Shown here: one piece after another, positions 1-8,540 of the stretch
Layout: every line of letters begins with the position of its first letter
How positions within the stretch are numbered: the stretch's first letter is position 1
Source of the DNA: Truepera radiovictrix DSM 17093
GTDB taxonomy: Bacteria > Deinococcota > Deinococci > Deinococcales > Trueperaceae
Length of the DNA: 64,000 nt
Direction of reading: 5' to 3'
Assembly: GCF_000092425.1 (NCBI RefSeq)
Contig: NC_014221.1
Coordinates: forward strand, 687,001-751,000
Notes under the pieces: generated by a model
Databases searched by the model: none
Seen by the model: the letters and a program-made list of their open reading frames with translations, nothing else
What the model was told of the DNA's origin: nothing
Program-made: the position numbers and the translations under genes

Positions 1-2
1 CG

Positions 3-335
3 GGCGTGCCCTACATCGTCGCGCGCAAGACCCAAAAACCCTACATGGTCGACGCCGTGCAGAAGACGGTGCTGTCGATCACCACGGGCAAACCGCAGGA
101 CCTCTTCCTCGACGGCTCGGACGTCCCCAAACTTCGGGGCAAGCGGGTCGCGGTCGTCGACGACGTGGTTAGCACCGGCGGCACGCTGCGCGCGCTCTCG
201 GAGCTTCTAGGCGACGTGGGCGCCCAGGTCGTCGCGACGCTCGCGGTGTTTACCGAGGGCGAGGAGCGCGACGACGTGATCTCGCTCGGGCACCTGCCGC
301 TCTTTGACAACGTCGGGGAGCCCGAGGTCCTCTAG
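3..335 (+). CDS. Adenine/hypoxanthine-type phosphoribosyltransferase, 3' part
   Basis: The gene runs in from outside the window, so only the last ~110 codons are visible. The PRPP-binding signature [12 protein letters not shown] lies near residue 50 of the visible part and is followed by the alternating hydrophobic strand usual in type I phosphoribosyltransferases. The family transfers ribose-5-phosphate from PRPP to a purine base in cytosolic purine salvage. The GTG at position 6 is probably an internal codon, because the hood and first strands are missing. Adenine PRTase (apt) is the most likely identity; xanthine or hypoxanthine specificity cannot be excluded from this piece. It is followed by a 200-bp gap before dnaG. 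Confidence 0.75.
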   Translation, partial: GVPYIVARKTQKPYMVDAVQKTVLSITTGKPQDLFLDGSDVPKLRGKRVAVVDDVVSTGGTLRALSELLGDVGAQVVATLAVFTEGEERDDVISLGHLPLFDNVGEPEVL

Positions 336-354
336 GTTTCTCATAAAATGTGCG

Positions 355-425
355 TCTAGCACGCCGTTCGTGAGCTACCCGCAACCTGTGCGCGAGCCAC
401 GTTTGGGGGCTCACGGCGTGCTAGA
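355..425. repeat. Imperfect inverted repeat between the PRTase gene and dnaG
   Basis: TCTAGCACGCCG (355-366), a 3-nt bulge and GTGAG (370-374) pair with CTCACGGCGTGCTAGA (410-425), leaving a loop of about 35 nt. The right arm includes TAGACT (422-427), a possible -10 box. It could be a terminator of the upstream gene, an operator, or an RNA fold ahead of dnaG. No T-run follows it. Confidence 0.5.
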
Positions 426-536
426 CTGTGAGCCTTATAGCGCGGCGTTCTCTCTTGGCCGAGTAGCAGCTCGAGCCCGTCCCCGCGTCGCTCTCCCCAC
501 AGACCGCCGCTTTCACCCGCGCGCCCCGAGGAGCCC

Positions 537-2366
537 GTGCCTGACGACGCCAAAGAACGCATCCGCGAACGCCTCGACCTCGCCGAGGTCGTCGGTGAGG
601 TCGTGGCGCTGCAGAGCGCGGGGCGGGGGCGGCTCAAGGGGCTCTGCCCGTTTCACAGCGAGAAGACGCCGTCGTTTCACGTGCTGCAGGACCGCGGCTT
701 CTACTACTGTTTCGGCTGCCAGGCCAAGGGTGACGTGTTCGATTTCGTCATGCGCACCCAAAACGTGGACTTTTACGAGGCGCTGCAGCTGCTCGGGCGG
801 CGCGTCGGGATCGAGGTCACGCCCAGCACCCCGCAGGGGACCAAAAAGCGCGACCTCTATGAGATCAACAAGCTGGCCTTGGCCTTTTTCAAGGCGCACC
901 TGCCGGGACCCGCGCGAGACTACCTCTTGGGGCGCAAGCTGACACCGGAGAGCCTCGAGGCCTTCGACCTCGGCTACGCCCCCGACAGCTGGGACGCGCT
1001 CCTCAAGCACGCGCTCAACAAGGGCTTTTCCGACGACGACCTCCTGCGCGCGGGGCTCATCGCCGAGTCCGATTCGGGGCGGCGCTACGACCGCTTCCGC
1101 CACCGCGTGATGTTCCCCATCAAAGACGCGCTCGGGCGCGTGGTGGGGTTTTCGGGGCGCGTCCTCGACGACGCGCTGCCCAAGTACCTGAACACCCCCG
1201 AGACCGAGGTGTTTAAAAAGGCCGAGCTGCTCTACGGGCTCGACGTCGCCAAGGGGGCGATCCGCGAGGCGGGCGAGTGCATCGTCGTCGAGGGCTACAT
1301 GGACGTCATTGCGCTCCACCAGTGTGGCTTTAAAAACGCCGTGGCGGCTCTTGGTGCGACCCTCACCGCCGAACAGGCGGCGCAGCTCGCGCGCCAGGGG
1401 GTGGAGCGGCTGCTCCTCGCTTTCGACGCCGACGAGGCGGGGCAGCGGGCGGTCTTGAGCGGGCTCGAGCAGTCGGTGGGGCGCAACTTCTTGGTGCGGG
1501 CGGTGAGGGTGCCTTTCGGCAAAGACCCCGCCGACGCGGTTTTGGCGGGGCACGTCGGCGCCTTTCGCGAGGCGCTGCGGGGCGGGCTCTCCGAGGTCGC
1601 GTTTCGCTTCGAGCGCGTGTTGGCGAGGTTCGACGTGAGCACCCTGGAGGGCAAAAAGGGCGCGCTGCAGGAGCTTCTGCCCGCGCTCACCCCCCGCGAC
1701 GTGTTCGACCCCGTGGCGAGCGAGATGCGGCGGCTGGTGATCGATCACCTAGGGATCGACGGCGCGCGCCTCGACGAGTGGGTGCGCGCGCGCACGCGGC
1801 GCAAGCTCGACACCACGCAGCTCAAGGGTATGCAGCGCGGCGAGGGGGCGTCGCAGCGGGCGATTATCGAGCTCGAGGTGATCGCGCTGCTGCTGCTCGA
1901 GCCGCACCGCTTGGCCGAGCGCCTCGAGGTCCTCGAGGCGGCTCTGCCCGAGGCGGGCGAGGACGCGCTGCTGCGCGAGTTCTGCGCGGTGTGCCGCGCC
2001 TGCGCTTTTGACGACCGCGCGATCTTGCGCCACTACCAGGCGCGGGAGGAGGGGCGCATCGTCTTCGAGCGCCTGCTCACCCAGGAGGCGCAGCAAGAGC
2101 GCCGCATCGACGTCGACGGGCACCTGCACAAGTCGCTCTCGCGCCTGCGCGAGCTCTATTTGAGCGACGAAAAGGAGGCGCAGCGCAAACGCCTGTTGGA
2201 GCGGATGCAGGAGGTCTCGGGCTACTTGACCGACCCGAACTTGCCGACCGACCAGCTGCAGCACTACTACGCCGAACTGAGGGAGATCAACGCCATGCTC
2301 GCCGCCCGCGACGCCGAGCGGCGGCTGCGCGTGCCGACGGGCTACGCCAACCGCAAGCGGCGCTAG
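537..2366 (+). CDS. dnaG: DNA primase DnaG
   Basis: DnaG makes the RNA primers for lagging-strand synthesis and works with the replicative helicase. Of 609 residues, the N-terminal CHC2 zinc-binding domain is clear (Cys37, His40, Cys58, Cys61 within CPFH and YYCFGC). The catalytic core follows with TOPRIM motifs VVEGYMD (about residue 252) and FDADEAGQ (about residue 296). The C-terminal third is rich in charged helices and should be the helicase-interacting domain; it diverges as is usual for this part. The start is GTG at 537, with GAGGAG at 528-533 as ribosome binding site. Length is normal for the family (about 580-650). The gene stands alone, without the rpsU or rpoD neighbours seen in many bacteria. 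Confidence 0.97.
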   Translation: MPDDAKERIRERLDLAEVVGEVVALQSAGRGRLKGLCPFHSEKTPSFHVLQDRGFYYCFGCQAKGDVFDFVMRTQNVDFYEALQLLGRRVGIEVTPSTPQGTKKRDLYEINKLALAFFKAHLPGPARDYLLGRKLTPESLEAFDLGYAPDSWDALLKHALNKGFSDDDLLRAGLIAESDSGRRYDRFRHRVMFPIKDALGRVVGFSGRVLDDALPKYLNTPETEVFKKAELLYGLDVAKGAIREAGECIVVEGYMDVIALHQCGFKNAVAALGATLTAEQAAQLARQGVERLLLAFDADEAGQRAVLSGLEQSVGRNFLVRAVRVPFGKDPADAVLAGHVGAFREALRGGLSEVAFRFERVLARFDVSTLEGKKGALQELLPALTPRDVFDPVASEMRRLVIDHLGIDGARLDEWVRARTRRKLDTTQLKGMQRGEGASQRAIIELEVIALLLLEPHRLAERLEVLEAALPEAGEDALLREFCAVCRACAFDDRAILRHYQAREEGRIVFERLLTQEAQQERRIDVDGHLHKSLSRLRELYLSDEKEAQRKRLLERMQEVSGYLTDPNLPTDQLQHYYAELREINAMLAARDAERRLRVPTGYANRKRR

Positions 2367-2558
2367 GGCCCCGAGGCGCCGCTCGGGCTGCCGCGCGCTC
2401 AGCGTAGAAGGAGATGGCGGCGAGAGGCGGCAAGGTCTCCCGGTTAGGCGCGAGCCCGTGTGCAACCAGGCGTTCGGTGTGAGGTCGGAAGTGCCGCCCC
2501 TAGACGTCGGCTTGACGGGTATGGGGTTAGCGCTGGTGGACGCTGCCACCTAGGCGGC

Positions 2559-2921
2559 TTAGAGCGAGATCACCTGAACCGAGGGGCTTGTAGCGAGCGC
2601 GCCGTAGAGGTCGGGAAAGCAGCCGACTGCTACCCCCGCGACCACGCCCGTGGGGGTGGCGCTGCGCGGCGCGCCCACCGCGAGCCCCCGCTGCAGCGCG
2701 CACTGATCGCACATCATGAGCAAGATGCCCTGCTCCCTGGCGACGCGGCCCAAGCGTTCGCCGATGGGGTCGCCCTGGCGCAGCACAAAGGTGTTGTCGT
2801 CGAAGAAAAACATCCCGAGCACCTTGGCGCCGTGGTCGCCGCGCTCGAGCTGCGGCAAGATCATCCCACCCAGCTTGTATGTAGCGGCGTTCGGGGTGTT
2901 AAAGACGTAGGCGACGTTCAT
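2559..2921 (-). CDS. DsrE-like sulfur-relay protein linked to an ABC importer
   Basis: A 120-residue protein with the DsrE/DsrF fold pattern: N-terminal NVAYVFNTP strand, then a FFFDDNTFVLRQG segment and a cysteine pair in MCDQCAL (about residues 76-81) near where DsrE-type proteins carry their active cysteine. Such proteins pass persulfide sulfur or related groups between partners in the cytosol. The ATG at 2921 overlaps the stop of the permease gene (CATGA), and GGAGG lies 5 nt upstream, so it is the fourth gene of the transporter operon. NCBI families describe a DsrE-related protein (SaoD) in selenium-associated transporter operons; this layout resembles that, but the match is from memory of the family and is not proven here. 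A sulfur-compound import role is equally possible. Confidence 0.7.
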   Translation of the reverse strand: MNVAYVFNTPNAATYKLGGMILPQLERGDHGAKVLGMFFFDDNTFVLRQGDPIGERLGRVAREQGILLMMCDQCALQRGLAVGAPRSATPTGVVAGVAVGCFPDLYGALATSPSVQVISL

Positions 2922-3670
2922 GGGTGCCTCCAACGGAGCCAGCGGGCCTCGAGCCTACCCGCGACGTAAAAGAGCAGCAGCACGAAAAGGCCGATGAGGA
3001 GCACCAGCGCGACGACCTGCGCGGTGTTGTAGGTGCTGAGTGCGAAGGTCATCAGGTAACCCAGGCCGCGGCTCGCCGCGACGAACTCGCCGACGACGGC
3101 GCCGGTAAAGGCGAACCCTAGCGCCACCTTGAGGTTGCTCATCACCCACGAGGCGACCGACGGCCCGTAGACCTCGCGCAGGAGCACCCCGCGCCCGCCA
3201 CCCAAGGTGGTCACGCGTTCGACCAGGCGCCGGTCGACCTCGCGAAAGCCGTTGTAGACCGCGAAAAAGATGAGCACCGCGACCAGCACGAGCGACAGGG
3301 CGACCTTCGAGCCGACCCCGATACCGAACCAGATGATAAAGAGCGGCGCCAGGACAACGCGCGGGATAGCGTTTAAAAAGAGCATGACGGGCTCTAGCAG
3401 CTCGCGGAGGAAGGGGACGAGCGCGGCGGCAAACCCCAAAGCCGCCCCCACGACGAGCCCGAAGACGAGCCCCAAGAGCGCCGCGGAAAAGGTGGCTTGC
3501 AGGTGTGGCCAGATCGTGCCGCTCGCGAAGAGGGTGTAGAGCGTCTCGGCGACCGCGCTCGGGGTGGTGGCGTAGAGGTCGGCGAGCAGCCCAGCGCGCC
3601 CGACGAGCTCCCAGACGCCCAGGAGCGCGAGCCAGACGAGCGGGACGCGCAGGCGCGAGGCGCGCTTCAC
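2918..3670 (-). CDS. ABC transporter permease (NitT/TauT/SsuC type)
   Basis: A 250-residue integral membrane protein with about six hydrophobic spans. It carries the BPD_transp_1 inner-membrane permease pattern, including the EAA-like loop around VERVTTLGGGRGVLLREVYGP that contacts the ATPase. The GTG start at 3670 overlaps the ATPase stop (GTGA). The partner genes on either side define a nitrate/sulfonate/taurine-class importer. The substrate cannot be read from the permease. A longer open frame extends upstream to 4207 but overlaps the ATPase gene completely, so it was not used. Confidence 0.88.
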   Translation of the reverse strand: MKRASRLRVPLVWLALLGVWELVGRAGLLADLYATTPSAVAETLYTLFASGTIWPHLQATFSAALLGLVFGLVVGAALGFAAALVPFLRELLEPVMLFLNAIPRVVLAPLFIIWFGIGVGSKVALSLVLVAVLIFFAVYNGFREVDRRLVERVTTLGGGRGVLLREVYGPSVASWVMSNLKVALGFAFTGAVVGEFVAASRGLGYLMTFALSTYNTAQVVALVLLIGLFVLLLFYVAGRLEARWLRWRHP

Positions 3671-4443
3671 CGCGTGGCCCCCTCGAGCGGCGCCGTCGGG
3701 GAGGGGGCTGCGAAGGCACCCTCGAGGTCGCTCCACAGCCGCTTGAGGAGCGGCGCGAAACCCGGTAGCGTGCGCGTCACGATGGGGTCGCGCGGGCGCG
3801 GCAGGGGCACCTCGTAGCGCTCTTTGACGCGCGCGCGCGGGCCGTTTGAAAGCAGATAGATGGTGTCTGACAGGCTGATCGCCTCCTCTAGGTCGTGGGT
3901 GACCAGGAGCACGGTGAGGCGCTCGCGCTCCGTCCAGCGCAGCACGTCCTGGGTGATGCGGTGCCGGACGATGGCGTCGAGCGACGCGAAGGGTTCGTCC
4001 ATCAGTAGCAGGCGCGGCCCCAGCGCCAGCACCTGGGCGAGCGCCACCCGCTTGCGCTGCCCCCCCGAGAGGCGGCGCGGAAAGCGGTCCTCGAAACCCG
4101 TGAGCCCGAGCCGGCCGAGCCAGGTGTGCGCGCGCGCCAGGGCCTCGGTTTTGGCGACCCCCCGGATGGTGAGGCCCAACGCGACGTTCTGCGCCGCCGT
4201 GCGCCACGGCAAGAGGGCGTCGTCCTGAAAGAGGAAGCCGACCTCCTCGCGCGGCACGCCGAGCGACACCGCGCCGCCCTCTGGCGCTTGCAGCCCCATG
4301 ACCGCCCGCAGGATGCTGCTCTTACCCGAACCCGACGGCCCGACGAGCGAGACGAAGCGCCCCGCGGGGACCTCGAGGTTCACCCCCGCCAGCACCGGTT
4401 CGGCCCCGCCGTAGGCCAGCGTGAGGTCCCGAACCGCGAGCAT
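3667..4443 (-). CDS. ABC transporter ATP-binding protein (SsuB/TauB type)
   Basis: A 258-residue nucleotide-binding subunit. Walker A is GPSGSGKSS, the Q-loop is FLFQDDALLPW, the signature is LSGGQRKR, Walker B is LLLMDEPF and the switch is VTHDLEEA, all in order. It powers uptake through the permease encoded next. The ATG at 4443 sits inside the stop of the binding-protein gene (TGATG); a GTG one codon earlier (4446) is also possible. The C-terminal tail after about residue 210 is longer than the bare domain and is typical of the SsuB/TauB subfamily. Confidence 0.92.
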   Translation of the reverse strand: MLAVRDLTLAYGGAEPVLAGVNLEVPAGRFVSLVGPSGSGKSSILRAVMGLQAPEGGAVSLGVPREEVGFLFQDDALLPWRTAAQNVALGLTIRGVAKTEALARAHTWLGRLGLTGFEDRFPRRLSGGQRKRVALAQVLALGPRLLLMDEPFASLDAIVRHRITQDVLRWTERERLTVLLVTHDLEEAISLSDTIYLLSNGPRARVKERYEVPLPRPRDPIVTRTLPGFAPLLKRLWSDLEGAFAAPSPTAPLEGATR

Positions 4444-5576
4444 CACGCGGCCCGGAGCCCGCTCGGCGCGTCCGCCCCTAGCGCGGCGGTGTCGAGGAGC
4501 GCGTCTAGGTCCACGGGCGCCGCCAGCACCCCGGCGCTCAGGTTGGCCTCCTGGACGCGCGCGCTCGAGGCGGGGTCGATGCTGACGGTTTCGGGGTAGA
4601 GCGACAGGCGGTAGCGCTCCAAGATGTCGGCGAGCCTTCCGGGGTCGCCGCCGGTGACCAGCTCCGGCGGCAGCGCCGCGATGAGGTCGCCGGGGGAGGC
4701 GGTGCGCAGCGCCCTGAGCCCGCGCTCTAGCGCCCGCGCCAGCCGCCGCATCTCGTCGAGGCGCTCGTCTCGCTCCGCGGCGCGCACCGCGACGCCCATG
4801 AACTCGTAGGTGCCGCCCAAAAAGCGCTCGGCGTCGGTTAAGTCCATCCCGTTAAAGAGCACCCGTCCGCCGGCCTCCTGCACGAGCGAGAGCGCGGGCT
4901 CCTGCACCATCCCGGCGTCTACCTGGCCCGCGTTGAGCGCTTCGTAGAGGTTGGTCCCGATGGTGGCGTACTCGAGGCTGCCCGTGTCCACCCCCGAGCG
5001 TTGGAGCAGGTAAAGGAGCAGCGCGTGGTCGGCGTTGCCGAGCCCCGAGATGCCGACGGTAGCGCCCGCGAGCCCCTCAAGGGAAGCGATGGGGCTCCCC
5101 GGTGCGGTCGCTAGGGCGAAGAGCGGCAGTTGACCGGTGGTGGCGAAGCGCCGGATCGCGGCGCCGCTCGCGGCCGCCTGCAGCGCCACGTCGAGGCTGG
5201 TGGCGGCGTAGTCGACCGCGCCGCCGACGAGCGCCTGCATGGCGGCGTTGCCGCCGCGCGCGTAGATGTACTCGACCTCGAGCCCTTCGTCCTCGAAAAA
5301 GCCTTCGGCGCGGGTGAACTCGTAGGGCACCACGCACAGCAGCTGGCTGCAAAAGGCCAACCGAACGCGCTGCGCGCGCGGGTTGCAGGCGACGAGGCTA
5401 GGGGCGAGTGTGACGCCCACGAAGGTCCCGAAAAGACCCTTGAGGACGCTTCGGCGCTCGACGCCGCCGAGCGTACTGGGGTCTCCCTTCCAGGCGCTAA
5501 GTAGGTCGGTTGGGGGGCTCCGGCGCGCCTTGTAGCGCGGCGGGCTCTTGATGGCGAGTTCGTCACAGCATCCCAT
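4443..5576 (-). CDS. Substrate-binding lipoprotein of ABC importer (NMT1/THI5-like)
   Basis: A 377-residue binding protein of the NrtA/SsuA/TauA class. Around residue 40 there is a twin-arginine-like ERRSVLKGLFG stretch, a hydrophobic run and a lipobox SLVAC, so export (perhaps by Tat) and lipid anchoring are likely. The mature part shows the two-lobe pattern (EGFFEDEGLEVEYIYARGG near its start; GLEGLAGATVGISG-like region mid-way). The ATG at 5576 is preferred because GAGGAG lies 7 nt upstream; about 37 residues then precede the signal, which is long, and a mis-set start is possible. It leads the operon binding protein, ATPase, permease, DsrE-like protein. Ligand unknown; a reduced-sulfur or selenium compound is suggested only by the DsrE partner. 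Confidence 0.85.
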   Translation of the reverse strand: MGCCDELAIKSPPRYKARRSPPTDLLSAWKGDPSTLGGVERRSVLKGLFGTFVGVTLAPSLVACNPRAQRVRLAFCSQLLCVVPYEFTRAEGFFEDEGLEVEYIYARGGNAAMQALVGGAVDYAATSLDVALQAAASGAAIRRFATTGQLPLFALATAPGSPIASLEGLAGATVGISGLGNADHALLLYLLQRSGVDTGSLEYATIGTNLYEALNAGQVDAGMVQEPALSLVQEAGGRVLFNGMDLTDAERFLGGTYEFMGVAVRAAERDERLDEMRRLARALERGLRALRTASPGDLIAALPPELVTGGDPGRLADILERYRLSLYPETVSIDPASSARVQEANLSAGVLAAPVDLDALLDTAALGADAPSGLRAA

Positions 5577-5605
5577 GAGGTCTCCTCGATCGGCTTCCGG
5601 TATCA

Positions 5606-5624
5606 GTTGACAACTTTGGTCAAC
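5606..5624. promoter_or_regulatory. Inverted repeat in the divergent importer/P450 intergenic region
   Basis: GTTGAC (5606-5611) and GTCAAC (5619-5624) form perfect 6-bp arms around a 7-nt spacer, 30 bp upstream of the binding-protein start. This is a plausible regulator site for the importer operon. The rest of the 307-bp gap between 5577 and 5883 shows no clear promoter or RNA fold to me. Confidence 0.35.
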
Positions 5625-5883
5625 CATCGTCCACGTCCGAGTATCCGTGAGCGTCGCGGCGCTGTCAATGCGTCAGCTTGCAAAACGGGGTCAGCGCAAG
5701 TGTTCGGCGCTCATAGGTCGCCTCTCTACCCTGGCACACACTGCCCTCGGGGCACCTCCGGTCAGAATAAAGGTAGGCAGGAGCACAAAGCGCGTCGCAA
5801 GGTGAGACGCAGCTTGTGGGGGGCGCTGCGGGTTTGGGTCCGCGCCTCTACCGAAACGCTACCGAGCCACCAGAGGGGGTTAC

Positions 5884-7209
5884 ATGAACCGTGCATCGCT
5901 ACCCGTCGCTTCGGTGCAGGACACGCTAAGCGTCTTGTCAGACATCGTCATCCCGACCGTCGCCAAGGGCCCGATCATCCGCCGCCCGAAGATCGTCGCG
6001 CTTACCGAGGCGCTCGACCTTGACACCAGAGCCGTGCGCCGGATGCAGCGGCTTAGGGACACCTACGGGCCGGGGCCTCTCATGCTGCGCGTCCCGGGCC
6101 AGCCCAGAGCGCTCATCTTGGACCCGGAACACGTCCACCGCGTGCTAGCGGGTTCGCCTGAGCCCTTCACCACGGCCAGCTTCGAAAAGCGCGCCGCGCT
6201 GTCGCACTTCGAGCCCAAGGGGGCGCTCATCACCCGCGGCCCCGCGCGCCCCGACCGCCGCCGCTTTAATGAGGAGGTCTTGGACCACGAGAGCCCCATG
6301 CACAGGCTCTCGGCGCAGCTTCTGGCGGTCGTCGCCGAGGAGGCCGACGAACTCCTCAAAACGGTCCGCCGGCGCCGCTACGCGCTCGAGTGGGACACCT
6401 TCTTCGCCGCCTGGTTCCGCCTCGTGCGGCGGGTCGTCTTCGGCGACGGTGCCAGGGACGACACGAAGCTCACCGACATGATCTTTAAGCTCCGCGCGGA
6501 CGGCAACTGGGCCTTTTTAAAGCCCAAGAACAAGGGGCTGCGCAAGCGCTTTTTCAGGCGGATGCACCGCTACTTAGAGCGCGCCGAACCGGGGAGCTTG
6601 GCGCACGTCATGGCGCACACCTACGCCACCAAACAGACCGCCCCCGACCACCAGGTGCCGCAGTGGCTCTTCGCCTTTGACCCCGCCGGTATGACGACGT
6701 TTCGCTCGCTCGCGCTGCTGGCCTCGTTCCCCGAGCAGGCGGAGCGGGCGCGCCAGGAGGTTCGGGAGAGCCCACCCCTGCCGGTGCTCCCCTTTTTGCG
6801 GGCGACGGTGCTCGAGTCGCTGCGCCTGTGGCCCACGACGCCGATGGTGCTGCGCCAGAGCACCCGCGAGACGCAGTGGGAGGAGGGGGTCATGCCCGCC
6901 GAGACCGGCGTGCTGATCTACGCGCCCTTTTTCCACCGCGACGAGACGCGCCTGCCCTACGCGCACCGCTTCGCGCCGGAGGTGTGGCTCGAGCACGGTT
7001 TTTCGCAGCCGTGGCCGCTCATCCCCTTTTCGCAGGGGCCCGCCATCTGCCCGGGGCGACACCTCGTCTTGCTGCTCACCAGCAACATGCTCGCGCACCT
7101 CATCACGGGCCGCGAGGTGTGGCTACGCCCCCTCAACCGCCTCGGGGTGCCGGGGCCGCTGCCGGGGACGCTCAACAACTACGACCTGCGCTTCGAGCTG
7201 AGCCGGTAA
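5884..7209 (+). CDS. Cytochrome P450
   Basis: A 441-residue haem-thiolate monooxygenase. The haem-binding loop reads FSQGPAICPGR with the axial cysteine at residue 389, the K-helix ExxR motif is ESLR (about residue 310), and the I-helix oxygen-activation segment is FDPAGMTTF (about residue 267), where the usual acidic-Thr pair is replaced by Met-Thr-Thr. There is no membrane anchor, so the protein is soluble and needs ferredoxin-type electron donors, which are not encoded nearby. The ATG at 5884 follows a purine-rich GAGGGGGTT. Substrate unknown. The glycosyltransferase downstream is separated by 125 bp and has its own leader, so a shared pathway is not implied. Confidence 0.93.
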   Translation: MNRASLPVASVQDTLSVLSDIVIPTVAKGPIIRRPKIVALTEALDLDTRAVRRMQRLRDTYGPGPLMLRVPGQPRALILDPEHVHRVLAGSPEPFTTASFEKRAALSHFEPKGALITRGPARPDRRRFNEEVLDHESPMHRLSAQLLAVVAEEADELLKTVRRRRYALEWDTFFAAWFRLVRRVVFGDGARDDTKLTDMIFKLRADGNWAFLKPKNKGLRKRFFRRMHRYLERAEPGSLAHVMAHTYATKQTAPDHQVPQWLFAFDPAGMTTFRSLALLASFPEQAERARQEVRESPPLPVLPFLRATVLESLRLWPTTPMVLRQSTRETQWEEGVMPAETGVLIYAPFFHRDETRLPYAHRFAPEVWLEHGFSQPWPLIPFSQGPAICPGRHLVLLLTSNMLAHLITGREVWLRPLNRLGVPGPLPGTLNNYDLRFELSR

Positions 7210-7242
7210 GCAAAAGTCGGTAGCGAGGGGCCAGTAGCGATC

Positions 7243-7273
7243 ACTCGTGGCTCGTTGCTCATGGCTCATTGCT
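7243..7273. repeat. Dispersed 31-bp repeat, copy 1
   Basis: This 31-bp stretch, beginning ACTCGTGGCTC, recurs at 58503-58533 with about four mismatches. Both copies are intergenic and built of degenerate GGCTC / TTGCTC words. Confidence 0.6.
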
Positions 7274-7334
7274 CGGTAACCGGAAGCTCTTCACCACACA
7301 CCATCCTGTAGACTGCGCTAGAAAGGGGTGCCGG

Positions 7335-8540
7335 ATGAACATCACCGTCTTGACCAACGAGTACCCGCCGCACATCTACGGGGGGGCGGGGGTGCACGTC
7401 GAGTACCTGACCCGCGAACTCGCGCGCCTGGATGGGGGCGCGCACCGCCTCGAGGTCTTCTCGTTCGGTGACCAGCGCGTCGAAAAGGGCAACCTGCGGG
7501 TCGAGGGCGTCACCCCGGAGGTCGCGCTCAGCGCCCAGGACCCGCGCCACGCCAAGCTGCTTGACACCTTGCAGCGCGACCTGATGATGGCAAGCAAGGC
7601 GGGGCCGAGCGACATCGTGCACTGCCACACCTGGTACACGCACTTCGCGGGCTGTTTGGTGAAGCAGCTCCAGGGGGCCAAGCTCGTCTTGACCACGCAC
7701 TCGTTGGAGCCGCACCGCCCCTGGAAGGTCGAGCAGCTGGGCTCCGCCTACTACGCGAGCAGCTGGCTCGAGCGCACCGCGTTCGAGAACGCCGACGGGG
7801 TCGTGGCCGTCTCCGAAGCGATGAAGCGCGACGTGCACGCGCTCTACGGCGTCCCCTTCGAGCGGATTCGCGTCATCCCCAACGGCATCGACCCGAGCGA
7901 GTACAGACCGACGCGCGACGACGCGGTGCTGCGCCGCTACGGGGTCGACCCCGCGCGCCCCTACGTGCTCTTCGTCGGGCGCATCACCCGGCAAAAGGGC
8001 ATCTTGCACCTCGTAAGCGCGCTCAAGTACCTGCCGGAAGGGACGCAGGTGGTGCTCTGCGCGGGGGCGCCGGACACCCCGGAGATCGAACGCGAGATGG
8101 CCGGGCTGATCGAAAGGGCGCGCGCGGAGGGGGCCAACGTCGTCTGGGTGCGCGAGATGCTGCCGCGCGCGGAGCTCGTGGTGCTCTACAGCCAAGCGGC
8201 GGTGTTCGTCTGCCCGTCGGTGTACGAGCCCTTCGGCATCATCAACTTAGAGGCGATGGCCTGCGAGACGCCCGTGGTCGCCTCCGCCGTCGGCGGCATC
8301 CCGGAGATCGTAGTGCCCGGGGAGACGGGGCTGCTAGTGCCCTTTGAGGCGGGGGAGGACTTCGAACCGAAAGACCCCGAGGCGTTCGCCCGCGACCTGG
8401 CGGGGGCCCTGACCGAGCTGCTCTCTGACCCCGCGCGGCTGGGGGCGATGGGCAAAGCCTCGCGCCGGCGGGTCGAGGAGCGCTTCAGCTGGGCGGCGGT
8501 GGCGCAAGAGACCTTGGATTTTTACCGGTTGCTGCTTTAG
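7335..8540 (+). CDS. GT4 glycosyltransferase, glycogen synthase (GlgA/GlgM actinobacterial type)
   Basis: A 401-residue GT-B fold enzyme. The N-terminal domain opens with TNEYPPHIYGGAGVHVEYL, the donor-side glycine loop typical of the actinobacterial glycogen synthase group. The C-terminal Rossmann domain has VGRITRQKG and the retaining GT4 E-x7-E motif in EPFGIINLEAMACETPVVAS. The family uses ADP-glucose (or UDP-glucose) to extend alpha-1,4-glucan or to make maltose-1-phosphate. The ATG at 7335 is chosen over an upstream in-frame codon because the family N-terminus starts here; a TAGACT box lies about 30 bp upstream. No other glycogen genes are in the window, so exact donor and product are uncertain. 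Confidence 0.88.
   Translation: MNITVLTNEYPPHIYGGAGVHVEYLTRELARLDGGAHRLEVFSFGDQRVEKGNLRVEGVTPEVALSAQDPRHAKLLDTLQRDLMMASKAGPSDIVHCHTWYTHFAGCLVKQLQGAKLVLTTHSLEPHRPWKVEQLGSAYYASSWLERTAFENADGVVAVSEAMKRDVHALYGVPFERIRVIPNGIDPSEYRPTRDDAVLRRYGVDPARPYVLFVGRITRQKGILHLVSALKYLPEGTQVVLCAGAPDTPEIEREMAGLIERARAEGANVVWVREMLPRAELVVLYSQAAVFVCPSVYEPFGIINLEAMACETPVVASAVGGIPEIVVPGETGLLVPFEAGEDFEPKDPEAFARDLAGALTELLSDPARLGAMGKASRRRVEERFSWAAVAQETLDFYRLLL

Noticed and set aside
513-1748. 411-residue open frame on the minus strand opposite dnaG
   Set aside because: A shadow of high-GC coding DNA; its composition (His, Arg, Gln, Val) is typical of antisense frames and dnaG is certain.
2918-4207. A 429-residue frame joining the permease to an upstream region
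   Set aside because: The upstream 180 residues are an out-of-frame reading of the ATPase gene; the permease starts at 3670.
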